Source: Bernardetia sp963719525
GTDB lineage: Bacteria > Bacteroidota > Bacteroidia > Cytophagales > Bernardetiaceae
Direction: 5' to 3'
DNA: 64,000 nt
Assembly (NCBI GenBank): GCA_963719525.1
Contig: CAVRCG010000004.1
Coordinates: forward strand, 992,001 to 1,056,000
The position numbers and the translations under genes were made by a program. The notes beneath the pieces were generated by a model. It saw only the letters and a list, made by a program, of their open reading frames with translations. It made no database searches and was not told where the DNA came from. The stretch's first letter is position 1; every line of letters begins with the position of its first letter. Shown here one piece after another: positions 27,508 through 37,467 of the stretch.

Positions 27508-27546
27508 AGAATAGCCGTATAATTAGTACGGCTATTCTACTTTTTA
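27508..27546 (+). terminator. Terminator of the first M43 protease gene
   Basis: Twelve-base perfect stem AGAATAGCCGTA/TACGGCTATTCT with a seven-base loop, then ACTTTTT. Confidence 0.85.
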
Positions 27547-27587
27547 AAAAATTTCAAAAAATATTTACTCATTAAATTAGTTAAGCT

Positions 27588-27800
27588 ATGTTCAAAAAAA
27601 TTGTATTATTCCTAATTAGTTTTTTTATTATAGATTTTGCGTTCGGACAAGGGGGAGGATTTCCTGTCGATCCAAATGCTGCTGTACCCATAGACGGAGG
27701 GCTTTCTCTTCTTTTGGCAGCAGGTGCAGCTTATGGAGCTAAAAAAGTCTATGACTTTAAAAATAAAGACAATCAAGATGAAGAAAACGAAGCGAAATAA
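27588..27800 (+). CDS. Small PID-CTERM-like membrane protein (70 aa)
   Basis: N-terminal signal peptide (MFKKIVLFLISFFIIDFAFG), a short Gly/Pro linker, then PIDGGLSLLLAAGAAYGAKK and a charged tail rich in Asp, Glu, Asn and Lys. The PIDGG plus hydrophobic helix plus basic stretch is the signature of the PID-CTERM sorting-like family of small Bacteroidota proteins (recalled family knowledge). The helix would anchor it in a membrane; its role is unknown. It has its own terminators before and after, and sits between two related secreted M43 proteases. Confidence 0.75.
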   Translation: MFKKIVLFLISFFIIDFAFGQGGGFPVDPNAAVPIDGGLSLLLAAGAAYGAKKVYDFKNKDNQDEENEAK

Positions 27801-27826
27801 GGTTGCTTTATAAAACTTTATGTAGA

Positions 27827-27870
27827 TCCTTATTTTTTGCTTTTTTGAAGTGAAAAGTAAGGATTTTTTA
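27827..27870 (+). terminator. Terminator after the PID-CTERM-like gene
   Basis: ATCCTTA and TAAGGAT arms with further A/T pairing (TTTTTTGCTTTTTT/GAAGTGAAAAG), followed by six T residues. Long-armed and slightly imperfect; orientation plus. Confidence 0.65.
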
Positions 27871-27947
27871 TTTGTTTAAATTTGTTACTTCTGTTTAAAT
27901 TTTCCATATTTAATGTCATTAATTTTTATGTTTTAAATTATTTAGAT

Positions 27948-29951
27948 ATGTCCAAAAATTATACAATTAAGATTTTAATAGTATTTCTACTTTCTATAAG
28001 TCAAAATATTTTTGCCCAAACAGAATTCTGTGCAACAGAAATTTTGCACCAACAAAAATTAGCTTCTGACCCAAATTACAAAGCTAATTTTCAAGAAATG
28101 CAGCTTAGTTTGCAAAAACGGATAGCCGAAAAAATGGCTAATGATGCTGTTTCAAAAACAGAAAATATAGTCTATCGAATTCCTGTAGTCTTTCATATCA
28201 TCGAAACAGGAGAGCCAGTAAGTATTACAAATAATCTACAAAATTATGATATTAGAAAAGCAGTAAAAACACTCAACGAGAATTTTAGAGCTATTCATAG
28301 TGGAACAGACATAGAAATAGAGTTTGCTTTAGCTACAAGAAGTCCTGATTGTACTCCTACCACAGGTATAAATAGAATAGATGCCTCCATGATTACAAGG
28401 TATGTGGAAAATGGAATAAATTTTAACGGACTAAGTGAGCGAGAGGTAAAAGCATTAAGATATTGGTCTAATACTGAATATTATAATGTTTGGGTAGTCA
28501 ATAAGATTGGAGATGGTGCAGGAGGTTTCTCTGCTTTCCCCGGTGGAGATCCTAAACTAGATGAAATAGTGATAGCATCGCAAGCAATGGCTGCCCCTGC
28601 TATTCTAACCCATGAATTTGGTCATAGTTTTTTTCTTTACCATACTTTTCACCGAGCTGAAACGGGTAATGATAGCTCTGATGCAACTGATTGTCCACTA
28701 AATACAGACTGTACCAGACAAGGGGATATGATTTGTGATACAGATCCTCATGGACGTATGCTATTGGATTGCTTACCAGTAAATTGTGATAGAACTATTT
28801 CTAAAGCTACTTTTGAAAATTACATGTCTTATTGCAGATATACTGATAATTTTACACCTAACCAAAAAACTCGTATGCGTGCATCAATAGAAACATCACG
28901 AAGAGAGCTTATTGCTTCTTTGGGTGCTACTCCTTTTGACTCCAATCTTCCAATGCCTGCGTGTGTGCCTACAAATATAGGAATAGGAAGTAAAATGGGA
29001 ATAACTCGTTTTGCGTTAAACGAACTAAATGTAGTTTCTCAAGGTGCAAGACTAGAAGGAAAAAATTATTTGGATATAGTATGTAATCAAGAAATAACAC
29101 TAGATTCAGGTTCAGAATATCCTATAAAAGTTGAAACTTCTCTTACTCCACACAACATAAAAGTATATGTAGATTATAATGGCGATGGATATTTTACAGA
29201 TGAAGGAGAGGAAATAACATCAGGAAATACAGAAGAAATAGAAGGCATACAAACTTTTAATAGTATTTATAAAGTGCCTTATTCAAACATAGTATTCAAT
29301 CAACCTTTACGTATGCGAGTAGCTGCTTCTGCTATTACTGACGGAACTGCTACTTCTTGCGAAGTATTCAAAGGAGAAGCCGAAGATTATTCCCTTACTA
29401 TCAAAAAGGTAGCTTGTACGATTGATGCTGTAGAAATAAGAACTCAAAGTGAGTGTAATTCGAAAACTAGCACTTATTCTCAATCATTAGTTATCAGTTA
29501 TATAAATCAACCTCCAACAGGAAGTTTGGTAATAAATGGTCAAGGTTTTGCAATAACTGAAAGCCCTCAAACTTTAACTCTTACTAATCTTGTGGCTGAT
29601 GGTAAGCTAGTAGATATAATAGTTAACTTTTCAGACGATACAGATTGTCAGTCTGTACAAAGTGGTGTTTTTACTGCTCCTAGTCCTTGTATTAGTATAA
29701 AAAGTGGTTTATCTATTTATCCAAATCCAACTTCAAAAGAATTTTTATATAGCCTAAATTCTGATATAAAAGGAGAACATACAATTCGTACTTTTGATGC
29801 AATAGGGAAACTAATTTTTGAAGAAAACATAATAAAAATAGAACCAACTTTAGAAGGAATAATCAATCTAGAAAAATATGCCAAGGGAATGTATTTACTG
29901 CAAATCTCAAATTCTGAAAATACAAAACATATTCGTATTGTAAAAGAATAA
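27948..29951 (+). CDS. Secreted M43 (pappalysin-like) metalloprotease with T9SS sorting domain, shorter paralogue
   Basis: About 667 residues from the ATG at 27948 (MSKNYTIKILIVFLLSISQN, cleavage at IFA-Q); a TTG at 27882 in frame is less likely. Zinc site THEFGHSFFLYHTF, then cysteines (CPLNTDCTRQGDMICDTDPH) and the Met-turn region YMSYCRY. A GEVED-like domain (PHNIKVYVDYNGDGYF, GEAEDYSLTIKK) and one Ig-like segment follow, then a type A sorting domain (SIYPNPTSKEFLYSL to SENTKHIRIVKE). It is the upstream M43 protein without the long Ig/repeat insert; N-terminal and sorting-domain residues match closely. Likely secreted to the cell surface. A convergent terminator separates it from the next gene. 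Confidence 0.9.
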   Translation: MSKNYTIKILIVFLLSISQNIFAQTEFCATEILHQQKLASDPNYKANFQEMQLSLQKRIAEKMANDAVSKTENIVYRIPVVFHIIETGEPVSITNNLQNYDIRKAVKTLNENFRAIHSGTDIEIEFALATRSPDCTPTTGINRIDASMITRYVENGINFNGLSEREVKALRYWSNTEYYNVWVVNKIGDGAGGFSAFPGGDPKLDEIVIASQAMAAPAILTHEFGHSFFLYHTFHRAETGNDSSDATDCPLNTDCTRQGDMICDTDPHGRMLLDCLPVNCDRTISKATFENYMSYCRYTDNFTPNQKTRMRASIETSRRELIASLGATPFDSNLPMPACVPTNIGIGSKMGITRFALNELNVVSQGARLEGKNYLDIVCNQEITLDSGSEYPIKVETSLTPHNIKVYVDYNGDGYFTDEGEEITSGNTEEIEGIQTFNSIYKVPYSNIVFNQPLRMRVAASAITDGTATSCEVFKGEAEDYSLTIKKVACTIDAVEIRTQSECNSKTSTYSQSLVISYINQPPTGSLVINGQGFAITESPQTLTLTNLVADGKLVDIIVNFSDDTDCQSVQSGVFTAPSPCISIKSGLSIYPNPTSKEFLYSLNSDIKGEHTIRTFDAIGKLIFEENIIKIEPTLEGIINLEKYAKGMYLLQISNSENTKHIRIVKE

Positions 29952-29968
29952 TTAAAATAAACCCATAC

Positions 29969-30015
29969 AAATTCTTATTTTTTACTTTGATGAAGTAAGA
30001 GATAAGAATTTTTAT
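29969..30015. terminator. Bidirectional terminator between convergent genes
   Basis: AAATTCTTAT/ATAAGAATTT arms with inner TTTTTACTT/AAGTAAGAG pairing; T-rich on both outer sides. It overlaps the stop of the lipoprotein gene on the minus strand by a few bases. Confidence 0.7.
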
Positions 30016-30629
30016 TTGTCTAAAAAATTCCTCGCTCCCAAGCTATCTATTTCTCGTATTTCATAGTTAATAAATTCTATCCCAAATTTTTGCCATTGAT
30101 AATTAGCTACCAAGAACTTTCCGTTTTTTTCCTGTTCAATAGTTCTGATAATACATTTTTTATTGTTTTCATTTAAAGAATCAATCAAATAAGCAGGCGC
30201 AAAATCTACTAAAGGCTTGCTCATTCTAGAACCTAACCACAACGGACGTATTTTTCCTTCAATAATCTTAAACAAAAAAAGTCGTTTTCGTAAGTTCTTG
30301 TCAAAACGAGTTTCTTTGATTACACCAACCCAAATATCACCTTGTCCGTCGTTATCTGCATCGGCTATTTGAAAATTGTAAACTGGATAAGGTAATTTCC
30401 ATTCATCTAAAATCATATTTTTATTTGTATCATCTTTATTCAAAAAAGTTTGAATTACAAAGCTAAGTTTGTTTTTTGCACTTTCTTTTTTAGAATTAAT
30501 TTCAATCAAACGAACACCTATTTCTTGTCCGTCTTTAAGAGTAGTATAAAAACTATTTTCTTCTTCTTTCTTTTGACAATCAGAAAACAGAAAAATTAAG
30601 AAAGCAAAATAGATAAAACGAAACTGCAT
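30012..30629 (-). CDS. Putative lipoprotein with FG-GAP/VCBS-like segment, function unknown
   Basis: A 205-residue protein: signal MQFRFIYFAFLIFLF with lipobox FSDC (Cys at 19). The segment NFQIADADNDGQGDIWVGVI resembles the calcium-loop repeats of integrin-type (FG-GAP/VCBS) propellers, but only one such unit is seen, so a full propeller is not supported. The rest (KRLFLFKIIEGKIRPLWLGS, FAPAYLIDSLNENNKKCIIR) reads like a secreted beta protein. A REP-like hairpin lies directly against the start codon (30630). No recognised family. Confidence 0.6.
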   Translation of the reverse strand: MQFRFIYFAFLIFLFSDCQKKEEENSFYTTLKDGQEIGVRLIEINSKKESAKNKLSFVIQTFLNKDDTNKNMILDEWKLPYPVYNFQIADADNDGQGDIWVGVIKETRFDKNLRKRLFLFKIIEGKIRPLWLGSRMSKPLVDFAPAYLIDSLNENNKKCIIRTIEQEKNGKFLVANYQWQKFGIEFINYEIREIDSLGARNFLDK

Positions 30630-30651
30630 GTAGCTTACTCTTTAGAGTGAG
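30630..30651 (+). repeat. REP-like element GTAGC + ACTCT/AGAGT hairpin, directly upstream of a start codon
   Basis: GTAGC at 30630-30634 followed by a stem of eight pairs including one wobble (CTTACTCT/AGAGTGAG). The same unit with one base different occurs in reverse orientation at 46053-46074. It occupies the 5' leader of the minus-strand lipoprotein gene. Confidence 0.7.
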
Positions 30652-30792
30652 AAATAATGTACCGTAAACTTTAGTTTTCGGCTAAAACGTAGTTCAAATC
30701 TAAATGAAAATATAATTTTATCTAAACAAGAAACTACTTTTTTACGTTTTTATAATCAAAATCCTATTAGAAGCCTATAAAAATACCATTTT

Positions 30793-31368
30793 ATGCACGA
30801 TATAGAACCTTTCTTTGGTTGGGAATTTAACTATGATTCAAATGAAGATGAGCGTTCGCCTTTTCATAAAGCCGAGTACGATACCAATCAATACACAAAC
30901 ACAATTTACGGATATTATATTCATCCCTATTGGGATTATATAGAATCCGAAACGCTATATGTAAAAGTTTTGATGGCAGATTATCATCGAAATTTTGTCA
31001 TCATAGAATTTATTGGAGAATGGAACGATGCGTTGCACAATGATATAATGTATTTAAAGAGGAATGTAATTGATCATTTTACGCAGCAAGGAATTATTCA
31101 TTTTATTTTGATAGGCGAAAACATACTTAATTTTCACGGTTCGGACGATGAATATTATGAAGAATGGTTTGAAGATGTAGAAAATGGTTGGATTGTTCTA
31201 CTGAATTTCAGAGAATTTGTACTTAGAGAAATGAATGCTTTTAATTTGGATTCCTATCTTATTTGGGGAGGAATTTTGGATGAATTAGATACGTGGCGCA
31301 CCACAGACCCACGAAAATTATTTGAATTTGTTAAGAAAGAAGTAGAGAAGCGAATTGCTTTATTTTAG
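30793..31368 (+). CDS. Hypothetical protein, 191 aa
   Basis: Acidic and aromatic-rich cytosolic protein (FFGWEFNYDSNEDERSPFHK, IYGYYIHPYWDYIESETL), then a mixed alpha/beta stretch (VKVLMADYHRNFVIIEFIGE, GIIHFILIGENILNFHGSDD, NGWIVLLNFREFVLREM) and a helical end. No signal peptide, membrane span or catalytic motif was recognised. Good codon composition and a clean ATG support a real gene. It ends overlapping the last nine bases of the convergent TPR gene. Family not recognised. Confidence 0.7.
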   Translation: MHDIEPFFGWEFNYDSNEDERSPFHKAEYDTNQYTNTIYGYYIHPYWDYIESETLYVKVLMADYHRNFVIIEFIGEWNDALHNDIMYLKRNVIDHFTQQGIIHFILIGENILNFHGSDDEYYEEWFEDVENGWIVLLNFREFVLREMNAFNLDSYLIWGGILDELDTWRTTDPRKLFEFVKKEVEKRIALF

Positions 31369-33630
31369 AGTTTGTTTTATTTGTTCTTTTACAGATCGTA
31401 TCTTATAATGGTCTTCCTCAAACTTTTTTAAATAGATTTTCAATGCTTTTTGATAATGCTGATTTGCTTCTTGATTTTTATTTTGTTGTTTTGCTAAATC
31501 TCCATAAGCAACCTCAATATCTGCGAAATTAGTATGGTCTTTATCGATTTTATCAAATAAATCTTGATTCATTTTCAAGGAAACAACAAGATTATTTTCT
31601 GATTTTTGATATTCCTTTTTCAAAATATACAGTTTTGCCATATTAAGGTGTAAAGTAGCCAAAGAAGGATTTGAGGTTTTGAAAATAGCTTGGTGAATTT
31701 CTAAAGATTGATGAAAAAGACTATCAGCTTGAATGTATTTTTTATTATTCATTTCTAATAAACCTAAACCGTTTAAAGCAATTCCTGTAGTAAGAGCTTT
31801 TGTATCATTGTGTTTTTCATCTACTTTAATTACTATTTCATATATTTTTCTTGAAATAAAATAATTTCCTGCTGAATAATTCAGATAAGCGAGTTCATTA
31901 CCAAAGTGATCTAAACCACTAGAGTTTTGTCCTTCTAATGTTGGTATTTTCTCATTTGCTTGTTTAGCATAATTTTCTACTTCGTCTAATTTGGAAAGAT
32001 TTACCTTTGTAATTGCCAACTGAACTAGTAATTTGAGCGTTTTAGAACTGTTTTCTGATTTGTTTTCACTTATACCGAAAGCTTCTTGATATTGCTTTTC
32101 GGCTTCTTTGTAATTACTCAAAACAGAATTTAAGTTTGCATAAGTAGCCAAACAGCTTACATAATTGGCATTATCTCCCATATACCTGCTTATTTTTGTA
32201 GCTTCTTTTATGTATTTTTCGGCTTCTTCATAATTTCCTAACTGAATATTTATTTGTGAACGCAAAATTTTGCAAGTTCCTACATTAGTCATTCCTTTTT
32301 TGCCTAATTTTTCATACATTCCTATACATTCTAAAAAAATAGAATCTGCTTTTTTGTAGTTGTGAAGTTGAATCTGTGCATTTGCATAATATATGCAAGT
32401 TACCATATATGTATCACTATTTTTATCTTCTGAATAATGAAATACTTTTTGATAAGATTGTATAGCTTTATCTGTTTTTGATAGTTTAACATAATTCTTG
32501 CCCATTTCCATATAGTTTTCAGCCAAATCTTGTTTAATACTTGTATTTAGAGAGTCTTGCAACTGAATGTCAATTGAAGATTCATAATAATTATTTGATT
32601 TTTCATAAAGACCTCTCATAGCTAAAGACCTTGCAGTTACACTATAAGCAAAACTGATTTTGTTTGAATCAACATTTAAAGAATTAATTAATGAAAAAGC
32701 CTTATTAAACTCTCTATCAGCTTTTTCAAATTGATTCAAGTAGCTTAAAGTTTTTCCGATATTAGCAAAAGAAACCACATTTTGCTGTTCCCATTGTCCA
32801 TCATTTAGATTATAAATATAAAGAATTTGATGTGCTATTTTATAATTTTTTAGTGCTTGCTGATCATCATCATTTTCTAAATTATCATTCGCCAAATTAG
32901 TATAAGCAGTATAAAGTCTAACATATACACCATTCATATTTCTTAAAGGTAACTTTTTCAAAAAAGTAGTATCTAATTCTCCATTCTCTAAAAAAATAGG
33001 ATTATCAGGAAGTAAAAATCCTCTTCTACCTTCTAATTCAGCCATTAATGAATATTGAACAGCTTTATCGTAATTTTCATTATCTATTTCTTTTTGTGAT
33101 TTTCCATGATATTTTGCCATATTCAGATTGTGCTGCATTCTTTCACTACTTGCATTCATAGAGCGAATCAAATCATTGTAAGGTTCGAACTCTATAGGAA
33201 TGTAAAAGAAAAAACAAGTGAAAATAAGAATGACAAAAGAACGAATTAAGATAGGTTTATTACTTTTCGTGAAAGTAGGATTATTCCTTTCTCTAATTAG
33301 TAAAATTAATAAAACTATAAAAAATAAAATATTCACAAAGGGAAGGTAAAATATAATTTCATTTGGAGTAACTATTATCCTAGTCCAAAAGCAAATAAGA
33401 GCAATACCAAAAGCAAAACCTGCAAAAATAGAAATAGCTCTGTTTTCAGTTTCTTCTCCATCATTTTGTTTCTTTTTGAATAACCAGTAACCACCAATAA
33501 AATAAGAAAGAGCCAAGAGAGTATTTGCTGAAAACAAAATTATCAAGGCTATATCTTCGCTTACGTTGAAAAATTGAAGGATAATAGCGATGATAAACAA
33601 GGTAAGAATGATAATTTCGTATAATTTCAT
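31360..33630 (-). CDS. Membrane-anchored tetratricopeptide-repeat protein
   Basis: A 756-residue protein. Residues 1-150 hold about five transmembrane segments (YEIIILTLFIIAIILQFF, ALIILFSANTLLALSYFIGG, ISIFAGFAFGIALICFW, YLPFVNILFFIVLLILLI, IRSFVILIFTCFFFYIPI). From about 165 to the end come 12 or so TPR units (for example NIGKTLSYLNQFEKADREFN, ENYMEMGKNYVKLSKTDKAI, CLATYANLNSVLSNYKEAEK, AYGDLAKQQNKNQEANQHYQ). No kinase, CHAT or HTH domain is attached. It probably scaffolds protein contacts from the inner membrane. It lies 200 bases downstream of the TPR-CHAT gene on the same strand and could act with it. Confidence 0.85.
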   Translation of the reverse strand: MKLYEIIILTLFIIAIILQFFNVSEDIALIILFSANTLLALSYFIGGYWLFKKKQNDGEETENRAISIFAGFAFGIALICFWTRIIVTPNEIIFYLPFVNILFFIVLLILLIRERNNPTFTKSNKPILIRSFVILIFTCFFFYIPIEFEPYNDLIRSMNASSERMQHNLNMAKYHGKSQKEIDNENYDKAVQYSLMAELEGRRGFLLPDNPIFLENGELDTTFLKKLPLRNMNGVYVRLYTAYTNLANDNLENDDDQQALKNYKIAHQILYIYNLNDGQWEQQNVVSFANIGKTLSYLNQFEKADREFNKAFSLINSLNVDSNKISFAYSVTARSLAMRGLYEKSNNYYESSIDIQLQDSLNTSIKQDLAENYMEMGKNYVKLSKTDKAIQSYQKVFHYSEDKNSDTYMVTCIYYANAQIQLHNYKKADSIFLECIGMYEKLGKKGMTNVGTCKILRSQINIQLGNYEEAEKYIKEATKISRYMGDNANYVSCLATYANLNSVLSNYKEAEKQYQEAFGISENKSENSSKTLKLLVQLAITKVNLSKLDEVENYAKQANEKIPTLEGQNSSGLDHFGNELAYLNYSAGNYFISRKIYEIVIKVDEKHNDTKALTTGIALNGLGLLEMNNKKYIQADSLFHQSLEIHQAIFKTSNPSLATLHLNMAKLYILKKEYQKSENNLVVSLKMNQDLFDKIDKDHTNFADIEVAYGDLAKQQNKNQEANQHYQKALKIYLKKFEEDHYKIRSVKEQIKQTLK

Positions 33631-33830
33631 GAATTTTTTTCTATGATTTTTTTGAACTATATGTTCAATCTAATTTTTAGTATGTACGTTGTTAAATTAG
33701 AAAAGGTTGAGTTTAGCTTTTAATTGCAATGAATTTTTAATTGACTTTCAAAAGCAAATTCGAAGTCCATTTCTACAACTATATTTCATTCGTTAACTCT
33801 AAACTCTACCTTCTAAAATCTAAATTTGTT

Positions 33831-36804
33831 TTACTTCTCCGTCTGAATAAGCATAAAAGCACCCCAATAAAAAGGCTCTGGATATTCTTTTTTAAGTTTT
33901 GCTTGTGCTTTTCTGAAGGCTTCGTTTACATTCGAATTCAAATTATTATTTTCTGTCAGATTTTGGTAAAAATACGTCATTAATTTTGCTGTCGCTTCGT
34001 CACTCACTTGCCAAAGACTCATAATTGTCGATTTTGCACCTGCCAATTGAAACGCTCTTTGCAGACCATAAACGCCTTCTCCTGCTTTCACATCGCCCAA
34101 ACCTGTTTCGCAAGCTGACAAAATTACTAAATCTGTTCCTTCCAAATTTAGTCCTCTTGCTTCGTAGGCTGTCAAAATTCCATTATTACTCTCCGTTTTG
34201 TCCTTCGAATTTTTGTCTTCTAAAGCTGATTCTGCACCCGTAAGCATCAAACCAGAACGTAAAAGTGGGTTTTGGCGAACCAAATTTGCTTGCAAACCAA
34301 ACGAACGAGCATTCTCTCCAACAGAAATTGCGTGGTCTTCTAAGAAAAAACCGTGTGTAGCAATATGTAAAATACGAGGATTCTGAATGGCTTTAATGGT
34401 TTTCTCATCTGCCGAATTTCCCATAATTACCTCTACTTTTTGCTTATTTTTTTGTAGTAATTTTTGGATTGCTTCTACTTCTGTTTTTGTACCAAGAAGT
34501 GGATTAATTCTTCCTTTATTTCCATAATTAGGAAAACCTACTAAAACTATTTTATCATTAGCAGAAGAATTAATTTCACTTTTTTCTTTTGTCAAATCTT
34601 TTAAATTATTCAGAAAAACTAGGTTTTGATGGTCAATTAAATAAGAACCGTCAGAAAGTAGTAATGTATTCAGATTAATTTGATTATAAATTCCATCTAA
34701 AGAAACAAATATTTTTTCTGTCTTTTCCTTTGCTTTTATAGCTTCCAATTCTTCATAAATCGGTTTCCAATAAGCGTTAAAACTATCTTCGTCTTCTATT
34801 TTTATTTGAATCGTATTTTTATGATACTCAAAATCTCCTTTATCCAATTCTTCACTATTTTTCAAAATTATCATCTTTGGAGAAGCAAAATTTGGCGTTC
34901 CAATCAAAGCGACATAATTTGTTTTACCTAGTTTATCATTTTGATAGTTGGGAAAAGTAATTATATCTACGAAAGCCGTTTTCTGTGGCAATGCCTTTTT
35001 GATGTCTGGATAGGTTTTGAAATCACTTTCTTTGAAAAGTTCTGGCAAACTTGCTGATAGATTTTTTTCAATTTGATTGGTTTCTTTTTCCAATCCATCT
35101 CTATCAATTCCTTGTTCTTTGAGTTCTTCTGGATTGTAGGAATAAAGTTCGATAAGCTGTTCTCTATTACTAATCCATTTTTGATAATCGTCTTTCAGTT
35201 TTTGATTCGAACCTTTCATAACACTTTCCTTAATTCTGTTTGTAGAGTTTAACAAAATTGCCTTTGTTGCCAAATGTGAATTGTGCATTTGCGTAACCAA
35301 AGAAGGATATTTGTTTGGGTATTTTGTTTCCGTATCGATTACAAAATTATAAAAACGCAAAAAAGTAGGACGGATTTTGTCCCAATATTTCTCTTTTTCT
35401 GTTTCACTCATGGCAGGAAAATAGCTTTTTACAAAGTCGTAATTATGAGCAATTACATTTTCAAACAAGATTTTACTTTTCTCAATTTCATTCTGTTTCC
35501 AATACAAAAGAGCTAATTGTTCTTGTGTTTCGATAGTCTTGACGTGATTTGCTCCCAACTGTTTTGCTCTAATTTCTAATGCTGTTTTAAGTTGCTTTTC
35601 CGATTCATTTAGCTTTTTCTTATTATCAAACGTTCTATAAAACTGACCTAAATAATTACTCGCAGTTGCATAAGAAAGATTATCATCGCCTAACTGTTTC
35701 TCATAAATTCGTTGTGCTTCTAAAAGCAAATCCTCTGTTTTCTCATTCTTGCCCATTTCTATATAAAGAGCTGCCAAACCAGTTAGCATGTGCGCCAAAT
35801 CTGGATGGTTTCTTGTTCCAATTCGTTTTTCTTTTAATTTTATACTTTGTAAAAAAAGCTGTTCGGCTTCATCGTAACGTTTCATTTGTTGGTACAAAAG
35901 AGCCTGATTAATCAGAAAACGCTGATAGGTATTTGATTTTCCCTTTAAAGTAAGAGCTGCAATTTCCATTGCTTGCGATAGATATTTTTCTGCTTCTTGA
36001 TAGCGTCCCAATTCTTGAAACAGAATCGCTTGATTGTTCAGAACGATAGCAGACGAAACCGTTTTATCACTTTTATTTTTGGCTTGAATTTCTTTTATTT
36101 CTACAAACTGCTTTTCAGATTCGGTATAAAGTCCTTTATCTTTCCAAATCATTGCTTGATTGTTGAGTGCAGCCGTATAATTTTCATTTTTTTCCTTCTG
36201 ACTTAACTGTAATGCTTGTTGAATATAATTTTCTGCCTTCTTCGATCTGTTTAGTTGTATAATAAAGCAAACCCAAATTATTGATAAGTTTTGGATATAA
36301 TGGATGTGAGGTTTTGTTCAATCGTTTAAATTCTTGTTCTGACTTCAAAAAACTCTGTTCTGCACGTTTGTAAGAACGAGAAGAATAAGCAATTTCTCCC
36401 AAATCATAAAAATCTTTTGCAGCCTGTAAAGGGTCGTTTGAGTTTTGGTCAGTTACTCCAGATTCGTCAGAAAGACGAACCAAAAGACGCTTTGTTTTTT
36501 GTCCTTTTTGTTTTTCTTCATACAAATCAGTATTGTCTATAAAAGCAATCGCATAACCAAAAGTAGCTGTATCATACGAAGTTCGAAGTTCTGTAAGTTC
36601 TTCATTTACAATGTTTTCAGCTCGTTCTTCTACTTTATCCTCTGCTTCATTGAGTATTTTGTCTTGCAATTTTTCTGCTTTTTCTTCTGCTTTTTTCTTG
36701 ATTTTATCCAGCCAACCTTGAGCGTACAGATTGGTAGAAAATAAGATTGAAATTGTGAAAATAAGAGAGAGTACAGAGAGTTTAAAAAATAATTGATTTT
36801 TCAT
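33831..36804 (-). CDS. TPR-CHAT caspase-like protease, secreted, frame broken once
   Basis: One gene of about 990 residues split at about 36240. The N-terminal piece (36184-36804) has a signal peptide (LSVLSLIFTISILFSTNLYA) and a charged coiled coil (KIKKKAEEKAEKLQDKILNE), then the first TPRs ending LLYYTTKQ. The rest continues in the next frame as KKAENYIQQALQLSQKEKNE. Many TPRs follow (RYQEAEKYLSQAMEIA, RYDEAEQLFLQSIKLK), then the CHAT domain: RILHIATHGFFLED (His600 of the second frame), VILSACETGLGDVKAGEGVY (Cys681), AGAKSTIMSLWQVSDEAT. His and Cys form the caspase-like dyad, both present. CHAT proteins with TPRs are peptidases or regulators; the target here is unknown. The frame is repaired by removing one base. 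Confidence 0.85.
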
Positions 36805-37022
36805 AATTGAACAAGTATAAATGAATGTAAATTTTGGTGTGTTTTATTTATATAACGTTGGAAGTCAGTATTTTGTGTTGATTGCATAAAAAATGGAAAT
36901 CTTGTAACTGAATTTGTTAAACAATCTACACTACAACTATGTTCTACTTTCACAGATTCTCAAAAATCAGTTAGAAAATCTATTTTTTTAGACTTTATTT
37001 TTTAAACTTATTTTTTATCATT

Positions 37023-37460
37023 ATGCTAACTCAAAAAAACTCGTTATTATTCGCTCTTTTATTCTCTTTCGCTTTCTTTTTTTCATCGTGTGCCAAAAAA
37101 ACAGTTTCTCAAGGAACTGATATGATGGATGACAAAGTAGCTGTAGATGCTCGTGTAACCAATAAATACACACAAGATGTAGGTGGAACAATGAAATATT
37201 TTGCTGTTCTGTATTATTTTGCTTCTCCAGAAGTGGATGATTCAGAAAAGAACACAAACGGAGAAAATCAAAATTTATCAGACGTTTTGGAAGATATTGG
37301 AGAAGGAATTGAAAACACAGGAAAAGAATTAGGAAGAACAGATAATCTGACTTCGACAAGTGTGGAAGTTACCAAAAATCAGTATGATAATATGAATGTA
37401 GGACAAGATGTAGATATTTATTATTCTACCGAAAATAAGAAAAATGTTACTATCCGTTAA
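37023..37460 (+). CDS. Putative lipoprotein, 145 aa, function unknown
   Basis: Signal MLTQKNSLLFALLFSFAFFF with lipobox SSC (Cys at 23). The mature part has a short beta region (RVTNKYTQDVGGTMKYFAVL) and an acidic, Asn-rich middle (SEKNTNGENQNLSDVLEDIG) and ends in VGQDVDIYYSTENKKNVTIR. No known family. Followed immediately by a REP-type hairpin pair and a terminator. Confidence 0.7.
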   Translation: MLTQKNSLLFALLFSFAFFFSSCAKKTVSQGTDMMDDKVAVDARVTNKYTQDVGGTMKYFAVLYYFASPEVDDSEKNTNGENQNLSDVLEDIGEGIENTGKELGRTDNLTSTSVEVTKNQYDNMNVGQDVDIYYSTENKKNVTIR

Positions 37461-37467
37461 GAAATAA

